Positions 30,437 to 41,304 are shown, counted from the first letter of the stretch. The stretch is 64,000 nucleotides of DNA from Pseudoalteromonas sp. UG3-2 (GCF_037120705.1 NZ_JAWLJU010000002.1:744001-808000), one strand, 5' to 3'. Notes: generated by a model not told the origin, from the sequence alone. Translations and numbers: made by a program.

Positions 30437-31096
30437 ATGACTTCGCAACACCGCAATAATCCAAACAAAAAGCGTACTCATAACCCTCACAAACCTAACC
30501 GTGGCCGTTTTAGCAAGCCGCGCAGAACTGTTAAACCGGCTTTACCTCCAGAGCAAGTCAAAGTGGTGCTGTTTAACAAGCCATATGACGTGTTGTGTCA
30601 ATTTAGCGATGACCAACAGAGAAAAACTCTTGCCGACTTTATTGATATCAAAGACGTTTACGCCGCAGGCAGACTCGATAGAGACAGTGAAGGTCTATTG
30701 CTGTTGACCAATTGTGGTAAATTACAAAACCGCCTTACTGCTCCAAAAAAAGCCACCTATAAAACCTATTGGGTGCAAGTAGAGGGAGAGCCTAGTGAAC
30801 AAGACCTGCAAGCGTTACGTGATGGCGTTACCTTAAAAGATGGCCCCACGTTGCCGGCCCAAGTTGAGGTCATGACCGAGCCCAACGTCTGGCCACGTAA
30901 CCCACCGATCCGAGAACGAAAAAATATTCCTACTACCTGGTTATCCATTGCTATTAAAGAAGGTCGTAATCGTCAAGTTAGAAGAATGACGGCGCACATT
31001 GGTTACCCAACCCTGCGTTTGATCCGTGCTACCATAGGCCCTTATCAGCTTGACGATTTAGGCAATGGCGATTACCGAGTCGTTAAACCTTTGTAA
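30437..31096 (+). CDS. rluE: 23S rRNA pseudouridine synthase RluE-type
   Basis: This RsuA/RluB-E-family pseudouridine synthase is most like RluE, which modifies U2457 of 23S rRNA. The catalytic aspartate lies in [15 protein letters not shown]; the substrate-binding [11 protein letters not shown] follows. The N-terminus is a basic tail rich in Lys, Arg, Asn and Pro and has no S4 domain, which fits RluE. The frame opens at an ATG at 30404. A possible promoter -10 (TAGAAT, 30400-30405) with TTGTAC at 30378 would place the transcript start beyond it, so I prefer the ATG at 30437 (219 residues). The choice is uncertain. Confidence 0.88.
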   Translation: MTSQHRNNPNKKRTHNPHKPNRGRFSKPRRTVKPALPPEQVKVVLFNKPYDVLCQFSDDQQRKTLADFIDIKDVYAAGRLDRDSEGLLLLTNCGKLQNRLTAPKKATYKTYWVQVEGEPSEQDLQALRDGVTLKDGPTLPAQVEVMTEPNVWPRNPPIRERKNIPTTWLSIAIKEGRNRQVRRMTAHIGYPTLRLIRATIGPYQLDDLGNGDYRVVKPL

Positions 31097-31175
31097 GCAG
31101 TTCCCCGCAGCTCAGCGATGCCGCCCATGGCCATGATCGCAGTCAGTGTGGGCGTGCATTTTAAGCAGACTTGGG

Positions 31176-31181
31176 TATAAT
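31176..31181 (+). promoter_or_regulatory. -10 element upstream of mnmA
   Basis: A consensus TATAAT is 40 bp before the mnmA start, in the gap between rluE and mnmA. No good -35 accompanies it. Confidence 0.4.
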
Positions 31182-31221
31182 AAGCGCTTTCAATTAGAGC
31201 ATTTAAATTTAAAGCGAAATT

Positions 31222-32322
31222 ATGAGCGATAATAGTCACATTAAAGTCATCGTCGGCATGTCCGGCGGGGTAGATTCTTCAGTTTCAGCCTACTTATTAA
31301 AACAGCAAGGCTACCAGGTTGAAGGCCTGTTTATGAAAAACTGGGAAGAAGACGATAATGATGAATATTGTGCCGCTGCCGAGGATTTAAAAGACGCACA
31401 AGCCGTTTGCGATAAGCTTGGTATTGAGCTACACACCGTTAATTTTGCCGCCGAATATTGGGATAACGTCTTCGAGCACTTTCTCGAAGAGTATAAAGCT
31501 GGTCGCACACCTAACCCCGATATCATGTGCAACAAAGAGATTAAGTTTAAAGCCTTTTTACAATTTGCAGCCGAAGCCTTAGGTGCAGATTATATCGCCA
31601 CCGGTCACTATGTGCGCCGTGCTGAGCGCGATGGCAAGTTTGTGATGTTGCGTGGTGAAGACAACAACAAAGACCAAAGTTACTTTCTCTATACCCTAAG
31701 TCATGTGCACATTGCCCAAACCTTGTTCCCTGTTGGTGAAATTGAAAAGCCAGAAGTGCGTAAAATCGCTGAAGAGCAAGGGCTTATTACTCATGATAAA
31801 AAAGACTCAACCGGTATTTGTTTTATCGGTGAGCGTAAATTCAAAGACTTTCTTGCTAAGTATTTACCCGCACAGCCAGGCACTATTGAAGACTGCGAAG
31901 GCAATCCCGTGGGCGAGCATGAAGGCTTGATGTATCACACACTTGGCCAACGTAAAGGCCTATTAATTGGTGGCCTGAAAGAAGGCAATGGTGAGCCTTG
32001 GTATGTAGTCGACAAAGACATTGAGCGCAACGTGTTAGTCGTGGGGCAAGGTAAAAACCACCCTCGCCTTTACAGTAACGGCTTGAATGCCAGCCAACTG
32101 CATTGGGTTGATCGGGTTGGACCACAAGGCACTACCCGTTGCACGGTGAAAACCCGTTACCGCCAAACCGATATTCCATGCACCTTGCTAGTAGGCCAAG
32201 ATGGTATGGCGCGAGTGCTATTCGATGAGCCACAAAAAGCCGTAACGCCGGGTCAATCTGCGGTATTTTATGCCGAGGATGTTTGCCTAGGTGGTGGTAT
32301 TATTGAGTCGGTGATCAAATAA
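31222..32322 (+). CDS. mnmA: tRNA-specific 2-thiouridylase MnmA
   Basis: MnmA adds sulfur to the wobble uridine (U34) of tRNAs for Lys, Glu and Gln, using sulfur relayed through the Tus proteins. The ATP-pyrophosphatase PP-loop is GMSGGVDSS (12-20). The catalytic cysteines are Cys103 in [11 protein letters not shown] and Cys200 in [11 protein letters not shown]. Length 366 is normal. The stop codon overlaps the hflD start by one base (TAATG), as in the common mnmA-hflD-purB arrangement. Confidence 0.97.
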   Translation: MSDNSHIKVIVGMSGGVDSSVSAYLLKQQGYQVEGLFMKNWEEDDNDEYCAAAEDLKDAQAVCDKLGIELHTVNFAAEYWDNVFEHFLEEYKAGRTPNPDIMCNKEIKFKAFLQFAAEALGADYIATGHYVRRAERDGKFVMLRGEDNNKDQSYFLYTLSHVHIAQTLFPVGEIEKPEVRKIAEEQGLITHDKKDSTGICFIGERKFKDFLAKYLPAQPGTIEDCEGNPVGEHEGLMYHTLGQRKGLLIGGLKEGNGEPWYVVDKDIERNVLVVGQGKNHPRLYSNGLNASQLHWVDRVGPQGTTRCTVKTRYRQTDIPCTLLVGQDGMARVLFDEPQKAVTPGQSAVFYAEDVCLGGGIIESVIK

Positions 32323-32924
32323 TGCAAAACCAGTCTGTGATGCCTCTCGCTGCAATGTGCCAAATTAGTAAACTGGTGCAAAAGTGCGCCCGTTACGGCA
32401 CCTTCAACGAACACGAAGTAGAAGGCTTACTAAAAAGTATTCTTAATACCACGCCAGAACGTCCTGAAGATGTTTACCCAGATCGCAGTGCCATACAAAA
32501 TGGCTGCAAAACGTTAATCGCTCAACTTTCTGCCGGCGGTGAAAAAGACGTTGAAATGGTTAAATATGTCGGTGCCATGATGCAACTTGAGCGCGTTCTC
32601 AGCAGTGATAAACGAGCATTGGATTTACTGGCACAAAAACTTCAAGGTGTTGAGCGTCAACTGCTCCATTTTGATATTTGTGAAAGTCAAATCATTGCTT
32701 CATTAGCCGACGTTTACGGCGAAGTTATCAGTCCTTTAGGACCTAAAATTCAAGTATTTGGTAAACCCGAATTACTCAAACAAACCAGCACTCAACAAAA
32801 GATCCGAGCATTATTGCTCGCTGGGATCCGCAGTGCGGTATTGTGGCGGCAATTAGGCGGAAAACGCAGACATTTCTTTTTTGCCAAAAAGAAAATCATT
32901 CACGCCGCCAAAAGTTATCTATAA
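32322..32924 (+). CDS. hflD: High-frequency lysogenisation protein HflD homolog
   Basis: HflD is a conserved helical, membrane-associated protein. In E. coli it affects lambda lysogeny through CII; its housekeeping role is unclear. The 200-residue sequence has the family stretches FNEHEVEGLLKSI, VKYVGAMMQLERVL and GPKIQVFGKPELL. Its position between mnmA and purB strongly supports the name. The start overlaps the mnmA stop, indicating coupling. Confidence 0.92.
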   Translation: MQNQSVMPLAAMCQISKLVQKCARYGTFNEHEVEGLLKSILNTTPERPEDVYPDRSAIQNGCKTLIAQLSAGGEKDVEMVKYVGAMMQLERVLSSDKRALDLLAQKLQGVERQLLHFDICESQIIASLADVYGEVISPLGPKIQVFGKPELLKQTSTQQKIRALLLAGIRSAVLWRQLGGKRRHFFFAKKKIIHAAKSYL

Positions 32925-32957
32925 CCATTGTGGTAGCAAGCCATTGCTGCCAATTAA

Positions 32958-34361
<1,404 letters not shown>

Positions 34362-34390
34362 CGCTCAAGCTACGTTATTATGCTAAAACT

Positions 34391-34421
34391 AAGCGAAAGG
34401 GTGCCCTCTTTCGCTTTTTTT
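34391..34421 (+). terminator. Intrinsic terminator after purB
   Basis: A 9-bp stem (34391-34399 with 34408-34416), an 8-nt loop and a T-run. It lies inside the 5' extension of the next open frame, which argues that roxA starts downstream of it at 34434. Confidence 0.85.
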
Positions 34422-34433
34422 ATGGAATGCGCT

Positions 34434-35621
34434 ATGTATCAATTAAACATTAATGACCTCACTCGCGAAGAGTTTTTACAACACTACTGGCAAAAACAAC
34501 CACTGCTAATCAAACAAGGGTTTAGCGAATTTGCCGACCCAATCACGCCGGAAGAGTTGGCTGGCCTGGCAACCGAAGAGTGTATTGAATCGCGTATTGT
34601 TAATAACCATGATAACCAATGGCAAGCGCATCACGGCCCCTTTGCCGAGTTTGATTTACTCAGTGAAAGCAACAGCACTTTGCTGGTGCAAGCCGTCGAT
34701 CATTGGCACCCTACCGCGGCGCAATTACTCGAGCCATTTCGTTTTATTCCGAACTGGCGTATTGATGATTTGATGATTAGCTTTTCCACTCCCGGTGGTG
34801 GCGTAGGTCCTCACTTGGATCAATATGATGTCTTTATTATTCAAGGCCAAGGAAAGCGTCATTGGCGCGTCGGCTTACGTGATGACAAGCTTAAACAATT
34901 TGCGCAAAACAAAAGCCTACTACAAGTTGAAGCCTTTGATGCCGTCATTGATGTCATTTTAGAGCCTGGAGACATCTTATACATTCCACCGGCTTGCCCC
35001 CATGAAGGTTACGCGGTAGAAAATGCCTTAAATTACTCAGTTGGCTTTCGTGCGCCAGACCAAAAAGATCTCATCTCCAGCTTTGCTGACCATATTATCG
35101 ATAACGAAGCAGGTCAGTTGCGTTATAGCGATCCAGATCTGCTTCCACGCCACTCTGTTGGAGAGGTTAATAAAGAAGATCGCCAGCAAATTAAGCAGCT
35201 GTTACAGCAACTGCTTGAGGATCAACACAGTTTAACCGAGTGGATAGGTAAAACCCTAAGCGAGCCAAAGCATGAAATGGATTTAGCGCCACTGGAGCCG
35301 CAAATTAGCAGCACTGAACTGGATACTTGGCTGACAGAAAACCCTTTGATTACCCGTGCAGGCGGTGTAAGGGCCATCTACCAGGAAGTGGATAATGCAA
35401 TCTTACTCAGTGTTAATGGCGACAATTTTAGCTTACCAGTGCAACATCTTGATGCCGTTAAACAGCTCACCGACACCACAACATTTGAGTTAATAGCAAT
35501 AAAAGAAGCCCTTTCTTGCTTGGAATTTAAACAAACGTTAACTAGACTAATTAATGATGGGTCCTACTTCGTTGATGACGGCGACACAGCCATGGCCGAA
35601 TTTGACGAGGGCTGGGAGTAG
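34434..35621 (+). CDS. roxA: 50S ribosomal protein L16 arginine hydroxylase RoxA (YcfD)
   Basis: RoxA is a cupin/JmjC-fold, Fe(II)- and 2-oxoglutarate-dependent oxygenase that hydroxylates an arginine of ribosomal protein L16. The metal ligands are visible: His127 and Asp129 in GPHLDQYDVF and His190 in CPHEGYAVE, very near the E. coli positions. The C-terminal winged-helix-like part covers about 270-395. The frame opens at 34380, but that stretch contains the purB terminator; the ATG at 34434 gives the family N-terminus and 395 residues. Confidence 0.93.
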   Translation: MYQLNINDLTREEFLQHYWQKQPLLIKQGFSEFADPITPEELAGLATEECIESRIVNNHDNQWQAHHGPFAEFDLLSESNSTLLVQAVDHWHPTAAQLLEPFRFIPNWRIDDLMISFSTPGGGVGPHLDQYDVFIIQGQGKRHWRVGLRDDKLKQFAQNKSLLQVEAFDAVIDVILEPGDILYIPPACPHEGYAVENALNYSVGFRAPDQKDLISSFADHIIDNEAGQLRYSDPDLLPRHSVGEVNKEDRQQIKQLLQQLLEDQHSLTEWIGKTLSEPKHEMDLAPLEPQISSTELDTWLTENPLITRAGGVRAIYQEVDNAILLSVNGDNFSLPVQHLDAVKQLTDTTTFELIAIKEALSCLEFKQTLTRLINDGSYFVDDGDTAMAEFDEGWE

Positions 35622-35757
35622 AGCCTGTTAGAACAAGAGAGTCGTGCTCAACAAAAATTACAATAGCAGGCTTATTACCTAAATTGCCTTGGTAAAAGCC
35701 TTGCATAAGCTCTAGCTTGTCACATAACAGGGATTACGGTCTGTAAATGGGGGCAGT

Positions 35758-36216
35758 ATGTGTTATAGAGTAAGTCGTGTAAGCTGGCAAAATAGAAAAC
35801 GGGAGCTCAAAGCGATCCGCGAACGGGTGTTTGTTTGCGAGCTTCATATTCCCAAAGAAGTTGAGTTCGACCAGCAAGACATAACGGCCGAGCACCTTAT
35901 TATTATTGATGACGATGATGGACCTGTGGGGACCGGAAGGCTTTGCAGCGACGGGCTATTAAGTCGTATCGCTATCTTTCGCTCACATCGAAATCGAGAC
36001 GCCTATTCATCACTCATTAAAGGTCTGATTGAACTTGCTAAAGATAAAGGCCACGATGAAATTTTTATTCAGTGTATACTCGATGAAGTGCCTGAGTTTG
36101 TGCAGTCAGGGTTTTCTGAATACGGCCATGTTTTTATGGAAGCTGGGATCCCAAGACAGCGCCTGAGATGCCCAGTTCAAAGTCTAAAAGTAGAACCGTT
36201 TACGATGCTTCACTAG
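35758..36216 (+). CDS. GNAT-family N-acetyltransferase (ElaA-like)
   Basis: This small protein of 152 residues has GNAT features: IRERVFVCELHIPKEVEFDQQD and AEHLIIIDDDDGPVGTGRL resemble the ElaA-type N-terminus, followed by a central strand-helix unit with RIAIFRSHRNRDAYSSLIKGLIELA, where the acetyl-CoA loop should be. The usual Q/RxxGxG/A signature is degenerate (FRSHRNRDAYS). The substrate is unknown. It has a GGGG-type ribosome binding site. Its 3' end overlaps the convergent gene by 17 bp. The 136-bp gap upstream contains no gene. Confidence 0.75.
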   Translation: MCYRVSRVSWQNRKRELKAIRERVFVCELHIPKEVEFDQQDITAEHLIIIDDDDGPVGTGRLCSDGLLSRIAIFRSHRNRDAYSSLIKGLIELAKDKGHDEIFIQCILDEVPEFVQSGFSEYGHVFMEAGIPRQRLRCPVQSLKVEPFTMLH

Positions 36217-36640
36217 CCCAAAGCTCGTCTTTACTGTAAAGATCGTAAAGTCCATGAGCTCGGTTAATTAATAGGTTAGCAAAATCTGCTTGGGTTTTAT
36301 CTACCGGTTTCACTGACAAGATCTCCTCGGCTTTCATTTGCCAATGAAAGCTAAAGTAGCGCAGCGCATCACGAGGCGTTTCTGCAACGCTGGATTCGAG
36401 ATGATCGGTAGGTAAATTACCGGTGATCACCCAATAGCGCTTACCATTTTGCCCTTTGATTTTCCATAGTGCGACGATTGGCTCAATGTAACGGCATTCT
36501 TTTTCAATAATGGTCTCTGGCAGTATGCCTTTATCCGCTAAATGCTTTTGCGCCGTTTGAATACACTGGCGTTGCCATTGAATAGAACGCTGCTTTTGCT
36601 GCTCTGGTGTTAGTGCTTGTTGTTTTTGCTCTTCACTCAT
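36200..36640 (-). CDS. Conserved hypothetical protein, DUF4826-like
   Basis: This is a 146-residue soluble protein with a Gln-rich, charged N-terminus (EEQKQQALTPEQQKQRS) and a conserved-looking core: WQRQCIQTAQKHLADKGI, YIEPIVALWKIKGQNGKRYWVITGNLPTDHL and TPRDALRYFSFHWQMKAE. I recall this pattern as DUF4826, common in Alteromonadales, but the assignment is from memory. No catalytic motif can be named. It has a good AGGA site and overlaps the convergent acetyltransferase gene. Confidence 0.75.
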   Translation of the reverse strand: MSEEQKQQALTPEQQKQRSIQWQRQCIQTAQKHLADKGILPETIIEKECRYIEPIVALWKIKGQNGKRYWVITGNLPTDHLESSVAETPRDALRYFSFHWQMKAEEILSVKPVDKTQADFANLLINRAHGLYDLYSKDELWASEAS

Positions 36641-37030
36641 CGTGGTTCCTAATTTTTATTATTGTGTCGTTTTAGAGTGCCTATGTGTGCAATGTTGAAC
36701 TGCACGGCTTAGGTGTGTCTCAACGGCCAATGACGTTGTCTTAACTGCCACTTGAGCCGCTATATGTTGGCCTCTCACCTTGGTTAAGACTCACCACATT
36801 AAAAGCGGCTTTAACTGCCTAGGCTTAATCCCTCTGCATGCATGTTGATATACTCGGTAAAGGCATACATGGCCATAACAAGGCACTCATTACCTATACC
36901 TGATAGTAAGCTTTTGCACCACACTCAGCAATGCAAATACTGCGATTTTTCGTTTGATTGCTTAAATACTGGCCGCCTGTCGATATAGTTTACGTCATTT
37001 TGACTTATGCCGCCTCTAGGCCCGTATTTT
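36641..37030. other. 390-bp intergenic region, no gene seen
   Basis: The gap lies between the divergent-side start of the DUF4826-like gene and the stop codon of the first TPR gene. It should hold the promoter of the former. I see no convincing ORF, tRNA, repeat shared with the rest of the window, or terminator. Confidence 0.5.
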
Positions 37031-38071
37031 TTACCAATTGCACTGGGTTAATGTTGCTACCCAGCTGCCATGCTCTGTCAGCGGTTCGCTATTTGTGGTT
37101 GTTTTTATCGCTACTGTCACTGCCATCGGTGCTGCCAAATATTGCTTGATAACACGTTGCAGACCAACATCATCAATGGCACTGAATTGTTCGCTGAGAT
37201 AGTGCTTTTGCTTATCGCTTAGCGGTTCTGTTTGCTGAAATCGATACGCCAATTTTATCCAATCCAGATAAGCTAACCGAGACAAGTTGTTGTACTCCAC
37301 TGTCAGCTTCTCAACTCTTGTTATCAGACGCTGGTAGAGCATTAGATCTTGGCTCATTAACGCAGCAAATAGCAGGTTGAGCCCAGCATTTAGCCTTGCA
37401 GCTTGGTGTTCCATCATTTGAAACTGCTCAAAAGCAGCAGCAAACGCGGTTTTTGCCAGGGAAAATTCGCCGCCATCAAGATACGCCGTCCCTAGGTTAT
37501 TTTGCAAAGAGGCAATAGCCAGTTTATCGCTGACCTTCTGCGCTTGACTGATCGCTTGTTGGTACACGGCAGCCGCAGTCGCAAAATCCCCTTGCTCGCG
37601 GAGCACGTTTGCTAAGCCATTTAACGCTCTAATTGCCTGGCGTTGCGTTTGTGCTTTTTTTAACGCGCAGCGATAGGCATCCGTTGCTGCTTGATGATGG
37701 TGTGCTCGTCGTAACCAGGCTGCAGAAACATACAGGTTATCAAATAACATTTTTCTAAACTCGCTGCTCTGGGCATAATCATACAGTTGGCTAATGGCCA
37801 GCTGCGCCGCAACATTTTGTCGTTGTGTCAGTAACGCTTTCGCTTGCAGTAATAATTTTTTAAGCGCTATGGTGCGTTCAAGTTTACTTACTGAGTCCAG
37901 TTCAGCCAATATGGTTAAGGTGCGCTTAGGGTCTTTAAGTAAAAAATATTCAGCTTTATTGAGCAGGTACTCGTGCCCCCCTGCTTCCTCGGTGACAGCT
38001 GCACTTGCGCTGCTAACAACACAGCTCAACAAACTGCAAATAAAAATAAGAGAACGAAATAAATAGTTCAT
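37031..38071 (-). CDS. Exported TPR-repeat protein, paralog 2 of a tandem pair
   Basis: This 346-residue protein has an N-terminal signal sequence (SLIFICSLLSCVVSSASA) cleaved probably after ASA; LLSC could alternatively act as a weak lipobox. The rest is helical. TPR-like units cover about 105-225, for example ALNGLANVLREQGDFATAAAVYQQA and LQNNLGTAYLDGGEFSLAKTAFAAA (two adjacent 34-residue-type repeats). It has no enzymatic domain. It aligns along most of its length with the product of the upstream gene. Similar TPR arrays occur as periplasmic parts of GGDEF or kinase sensors in Alteromonadales, but here they stand alone. Function unknown. Confidence 0.75.
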   Translation of the reverse strand: MNYLFRSLIFICSLLSCVVSSASAAVTEEAGGHEYLLNKAEYFLLKDPKRTLTILAELDSVSKLERTIALKKLLLQAKALLTQRQNVAAQLAISQLYDYAQSSEFRKMLFDNLYVSAAWLRRAHHHQAATDAYRCALKKAQTQRQAIRALNGLANVLREQGDFATAAAVYQQAISQAQKVSDKLAIASLQNNLGTAYLDGGEFSLAKTAFAAAFEQFQMMEHQAARLNAGLNLLFAALMSQDLMLYQRLITRVEKLTVEYNNLSRLAYLDWIKLAYRFQQTEPLSDKQKHYLSEQFSAIDDVGLQRVIKQYLAAPMAVTVAIKTTTNSEPLTEHGSWVATLTQCNW

Positions 38072-38176
38072 AGCAGCTTTCCACTTTAAACGATAGAACT
38101 ATTGAAGATAGTGTAAGTGAACCAAATTAATAACAGGTAAGTAGCCTAATAGCATACTAAACCACATAGACATGAC

Positions 38177-39316
38177 TTACTGGTGGCCTGCTTTAGCTTG
38201 CGTCATTGAGGCCAGCTTTGCTTCTAGTTGCAGGACAATATGCAGGGCAGTGTTATTGTCGTCGCGACCTTTACACAATAACTGTAAAACTTGTGCCGAG
38301 TGTACTATTTTACCTTTTGCTTTTGTGCGACTGGGTATGGTGATGCCCATGCGCTTAGCGAGGATACCAAGCTGTTGTAGCACAGTCGGTTCGCCGGTGT
38401 CATGATAAATGCGCATCAGCTTACCCTCTACTGACTGAGGGACCTGTTTTAATTGCCTAACGGAATAAGCGGTATGCAGCCACTGGTAGTAGCCACGAAG
38501 GTCTTTACTATCGAGACGTGCAGTATTACGCGCTGCTCGCTGATCCAGTCGCTTAAACAAATCCCAGTTTTGCTGTAAATAAGCAACCAGTAACATATTG
38601 GTTAGATTAATCGCGGTTCCAGTTATACGAGCATCACGCTCATTGATTAATAAAGCGCCGCGGAATTGCTCAAGGGCGGTATCATAGTGTTCACGCTGCA
38701 AGGCAATGAGACCTAAATTATTAGTGAACACTGAACGCATTACGTCGTTATCTAGGCGATTGCCAATTTCCATACCTAATTGAAAAACCCGCTCAGCCCC
38801 CTCTATGTCATCCTTGAGCAACAAGGTGATACCAGCGGTCCCTGCGACCCTAGCAATATCAGTGCTGTTGTCGGCATGGCGAACAGCACATTGCGCTGCA
38901 GCCATGGCGCTGGGATAATCTTGATTGCGACGAAACCACACTGAGGTTGCCGCGAGCACTTCTGACAGGGAAGAGTTATATGCTTCAAACTGCACCATAG
39001 AAGCCAATGCTCGCGCATATTCAGCCACTTGTTGATGATCGTAAACGTAAGCAGATGCCCAAAAGCCAGTGCGATAATAACGAAATTGCTCAGGCAGACT
39101 CAGTGCAGATACCTTATCGTAGTGCTGCTGAATAATATCCAAACTGTGGCGGGGTTTGACATTGAGATAGGCATCGGCTTCATCAATAAAGCTGGCACTG
39201 GCTTGTGCCGCGGTTAGCCGCGAAATGAGCAGCAATATCAGCCCAGCACTCGTAAACAGTGCTCGAAGTAAAGGTGAGCAAAGAGTCATTCCAAATTGCC
39301 AAATGTGGTCTAGCAT
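38177..39316 (-). CDS. Exported TPR-repeat protein, paralog 1 of a tandem pair
   Basis: This 379-residue protein has a hydrophobic export signal (ALFTSAGLILLLISRLTAAQASA) and a helical body with TPR-like repeats at about 140-265 (FTNNLGLIALQREHYDTALEQF). It shares colinear landmarks with the downstream paralog: the VWFRRNQDYPSAMAAAQCAV block and the NNLG repeat followed by a long helical C-terminal part. Upstream in-frame ATGs at 39316 and 39289 are both possible; the second has a closer GGA. The two genes are 105 bp apart on the same strand. No partner enzyme is adjacent, so a role is not assigned. Confidence 0.75.
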   Translation of the reverse strand: MLDHIWQFGMTLCSPLLRALFTSAGLILLLISRLTAAQASASFIDEADAYLNVKPRHSLDIIQQHYDKVSALSLPEQFRYYRTGFWASAYVYDHQQVAEYARALASMVQFEAYNSSLSEVLAATSVWFRRNQDYPSAMAAAQCAVRHADNSTDIARVAGTAGITLLLKDDIEGAERVFQLGMEIGNRLDNDVMRSVFTNNLGLIALQREHYDTALEQFRGALLINERDARITGTAINLTNMLLVAYLQQNWDLFKRLDQRAARNTARLDSKDLRGYYQWLHTAYSVRQLKQVPQSVEGKLMRIYHDTGEPTVLQQLGILAKRMGITIPSRTKAKGKIVHSAQVLQLLCKGRDDNNTALHIVLQLEAKLASMTQAKAGHQ

Positions 39317-39382
39317 TAGTCGCTAATAGTCCCATCAATAATTGTAAATAGCAATATAAAGGGTAAGTTGGTGCAACCGCCG

Positions 39383-39772
39383 CTACTGTTCGTATAATTC
39401 GATTGGCAAACCATCTGGATCCCTAAAAAAAGTGAAGCGCTTATGGGTAAATTCATCAACTCGGATGGCCTCGGTCTCTACTTGATAGGAGTTAAGGTAA
39501 GTAACCGCAGCGACAATATCATTGACTGCCAATGCGAGGTGTCTCAGCCCGCAGGCTTCAGGCTGCGTGGGCCGCTTAGGCGGCTCAGGAAAAGAAAATA
39601 GTTCTATTTGGCTGCCATTAGGTAAGGCCAAATCTAATTTGTACGACTGCCGCGCTGCTCGATAGTGCTCAGCAATAATCGGTAACTTTAGTATTTTAGT
39701 GTAAAAATGTTTACTCTGGCTGTAATTTGAACAAATCACAGCGACGTGATGTAAACCAAGTAACTCCATCAT
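39383..39772 (-). CDS. gloA2: VOC-family protein GloA2/YaeR
   Basis: This glyoxalase/bleomycin-resistance-fold (VOC) metalloprotein of 129 residues is the same length as E. coli YaeR. It shares LHHVAVI, IELFSFPEPPKRPTQPEACGLRHLA, VDEFTHKRFTFFRDPDGLPIELYEQ (in part) with that family. Metal-binding candidates are His8, Glu57, His76 and Glu126. The physiological substrate of YaeR is not established. It sits 6 bp after the AraC-type regulator gene and is probably cotranscribed with it. Confidence 0.85.
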   Translation of the reverse strand: MMELLGLHHVAVICSNYSQSKHFYTKILKLPIIAEHYRAARQSYKLDLALPNGSQIELFSFPEPPKRPTQPEACGLRHLALAVNDIVAAVTYLNSYQVETEAIRVDEFTHKRFTFFRDPDGLPIELYEQ

Positions 39773-39778
39773 TAACTT

Positions 39779-40573
39779 CTACCTATTTTGTTTTCGCCAC
39801 TTTGCGGGAGTGAGATTATACGCACGTTTAAACTGCCGAATAAAATGAGTGACATCATTCCAGCCCGCTTGCTCAGCAATATCTTCCACACGTTGATTGC
39901 TGTGCAACAACAATTGTTTTGCTGTTTTTAATTGATATCGCTTGATCCACTCCCCGACTGTCAATCCTGTGGTTTGCTTCATTAAATTGGCTAGATAGGT
40001 TGGATTGGAATGTACTTTAAGGGCAACGTCTTTCAGCGTAATACCCCGATGACTATCGCACTGGATAATACTTAGCGCCTTTTTTACCTTCGCGTTTGGC
40101 GAATAGTCGTGATTTGACAATTTCAGGCCGTTATTTACCTCATGTAAAATAAGTACTGCTAAACTTTGTAACACATGATTAGGTTGAGAGTTCTGTAACG
40201 CGACTTCAAGTTCACAAAATAGCTGTGTGATCCAGCCAACCCTTGCGGTATCCAGTTTCATTATTGGCAGAGCACCATTACGCACAGCAGAAAAAGCCTT
40301 TAGCAATGGTTGCTGTGCCTCCTTTAACCCCGAAGACAAACTAAAACCTAACCAATGAACGCTCAAGTTACTTCCTTGCATAATCTGGTGCTGAGTGCCT
40401 GAAGGGACTAAACACACCATACCGGGTTTTACTTGCACCGTCTGCTGTGCATGGTAGGTAACGAAACCGGCAGTGACTAGTGTCAGCACATAATCACTCT
40501 GAGCACCATGATGCTCAGAGTTTAGTTGTTCAAGCTGTGTAAAACCACTGTTGATATTAATTAACTGGCACAT
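39779..40573 (-). CDS. AraC-family transcriptional regulator
   Basis: This is a 264-residue regulator with an N-terminal cupin-like sensor domain (about 20-100, with VKPGMVCLVPSGTQHQI) and a C-terminal pair of helix-turn-helix motifs (about 165-262), ending in the signature IAEQAGWNDVTHFIRQFKRAYNLTPAKWR. The frame opens at 40630 but the ATG at 40573 follows a GGGGGG site and gives a typical N-terminus. It is divergent from a methyltransferase gene (104-bp gap) and precedes gloA2, which are plausible targets. The effector is unknown. Confidence 0.85.
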   Translation of the reverse strand: MCQLININSGFTQLEQLNSEHHGAQSDYVLTLVTAGFVTYHAQQTVQVKPGMVCLVPSGTQHQIMQGSNLSVHWLGFSLSSGLKEAQQPLLKAFSAVRNGALPIMKLDTARVGWITQLFCELEVALQNSQPNHVLQSLAVLILHEVNNGLKLSNHDYSPNAKVKKALSIIQCDSHRGITLKDVALKVHSNPTYLANLMKQTTGLTVGEWIKRYQLKTAKQLLLHSNQRVEDIAEQAGWNDVTHFIRQFKRAYNLTPAKWRKQNR

Positions 40574-40677
40574 ATCCCCCCTAATAATAAGCCGATTTTT
40601 AACAAAAGTTTGCTCTACCAAGATAATCACCAGAACTGCAAAATATCACCAATATCTGCAATAGAGGAACTGATATA

Positions 40678-41265
40678 ATGACACATTGGCAATCACATCA
40701 CGCAACATTTTACGAAGAAAATTATGGTGAGCTCCAATTCCACCGCGATATCCCTGCATTAGCAGGCGTTAAATCTGGCTATCGGATCGTTGAACTTGGC
40801 TGCGGCGGCGGCTTTTTAAGCTGCTGCTTAGTGACGTATGCTGAACAAGTTCAGGTCATTGCGCTCGACCCAACAAGCACCATGATCGACTACGCAATTG
40901 CAAGACAAAAAAAGGCTGATATTTGCCAGTCACAACTTAAATTTGTTCAAGCAGGTGCAGAACAACTTGATGTTGCAGCGGCCTCTATTGATTTGGTTAT
41001 TGCAGCATTTTCAGTGCATCATTGGCAACAGCCAATAATTGCCATGAGGCGGATTTATAACAGTCTCAAGCCCGGCGCTAAAATTTGGCTATGTGAAGAT
41101 AAAAACACCCCTAGCGGCGGTGATCTCAAGGTCAATGCAGCACTTAAAACAGAAGCAGGGATTAAACAGCTGCTTACAAAAGTAGGGTTCGTGAATGTAA
41201 CCCAGAGCCAGTTAGGTACCTTTGAAGGCGAGTTTGCCATTGTCTCAGGGTGCAAGCCTCAGTGA
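40678..41265 (+). CDS. Class I SAM-dependent methyltransferase
   Basis: This is a 195-residue methyltransferase of the UbiE/Methyltransf_11 kind. SAM-binding motif I is VELGCGGGF (near 38-46), the acidic residue ending strand 2 is in IALDPTSTMID, and motif IV is IDLVIAAFSVHHW. The C-terminal substrate part is short (TKVGFVNVTQSQL), so the substrate cannot be predicted. A GAGGAA ribosome binding site precedes the ATG. It is divergent from the AraC-type gene and may be its target. Confidence 0.82.
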   Translation: MTHWQSHHATFYEENYGELQFHRDIPALAGVKSGYRIVELGCGGGFLSCCLVTYAEQVQVIALDPTSTMIDYAIARQKKADICQSQLKFVQAGAEQLDVAAASIDLVIAAFSVHHWQQPIIAMRRIYNSLKPGAKIWLCEDKNTPSGGDLKVNAALKTEAGIKQLLTKVGFVNVTQSQLGTFEGEFAIVSGCKPQ

Positions 41266-41274
41266 ACTTCAAGC

Positions 41275-41304
41275 AAAAAAAAAGCGGCAATGTTTATTGC
41301 CGCT
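41275..41304 (-). terminator. Intrinsic terminator of the valine/isoleucine operon
   Basis: A 9-bp stem (41283-41291 with 41296-41304) with a 4-nt loop is followed on the minus strand by nine T's. It lies 56 bp after the SDR stop codon. Confidence 0.92.
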
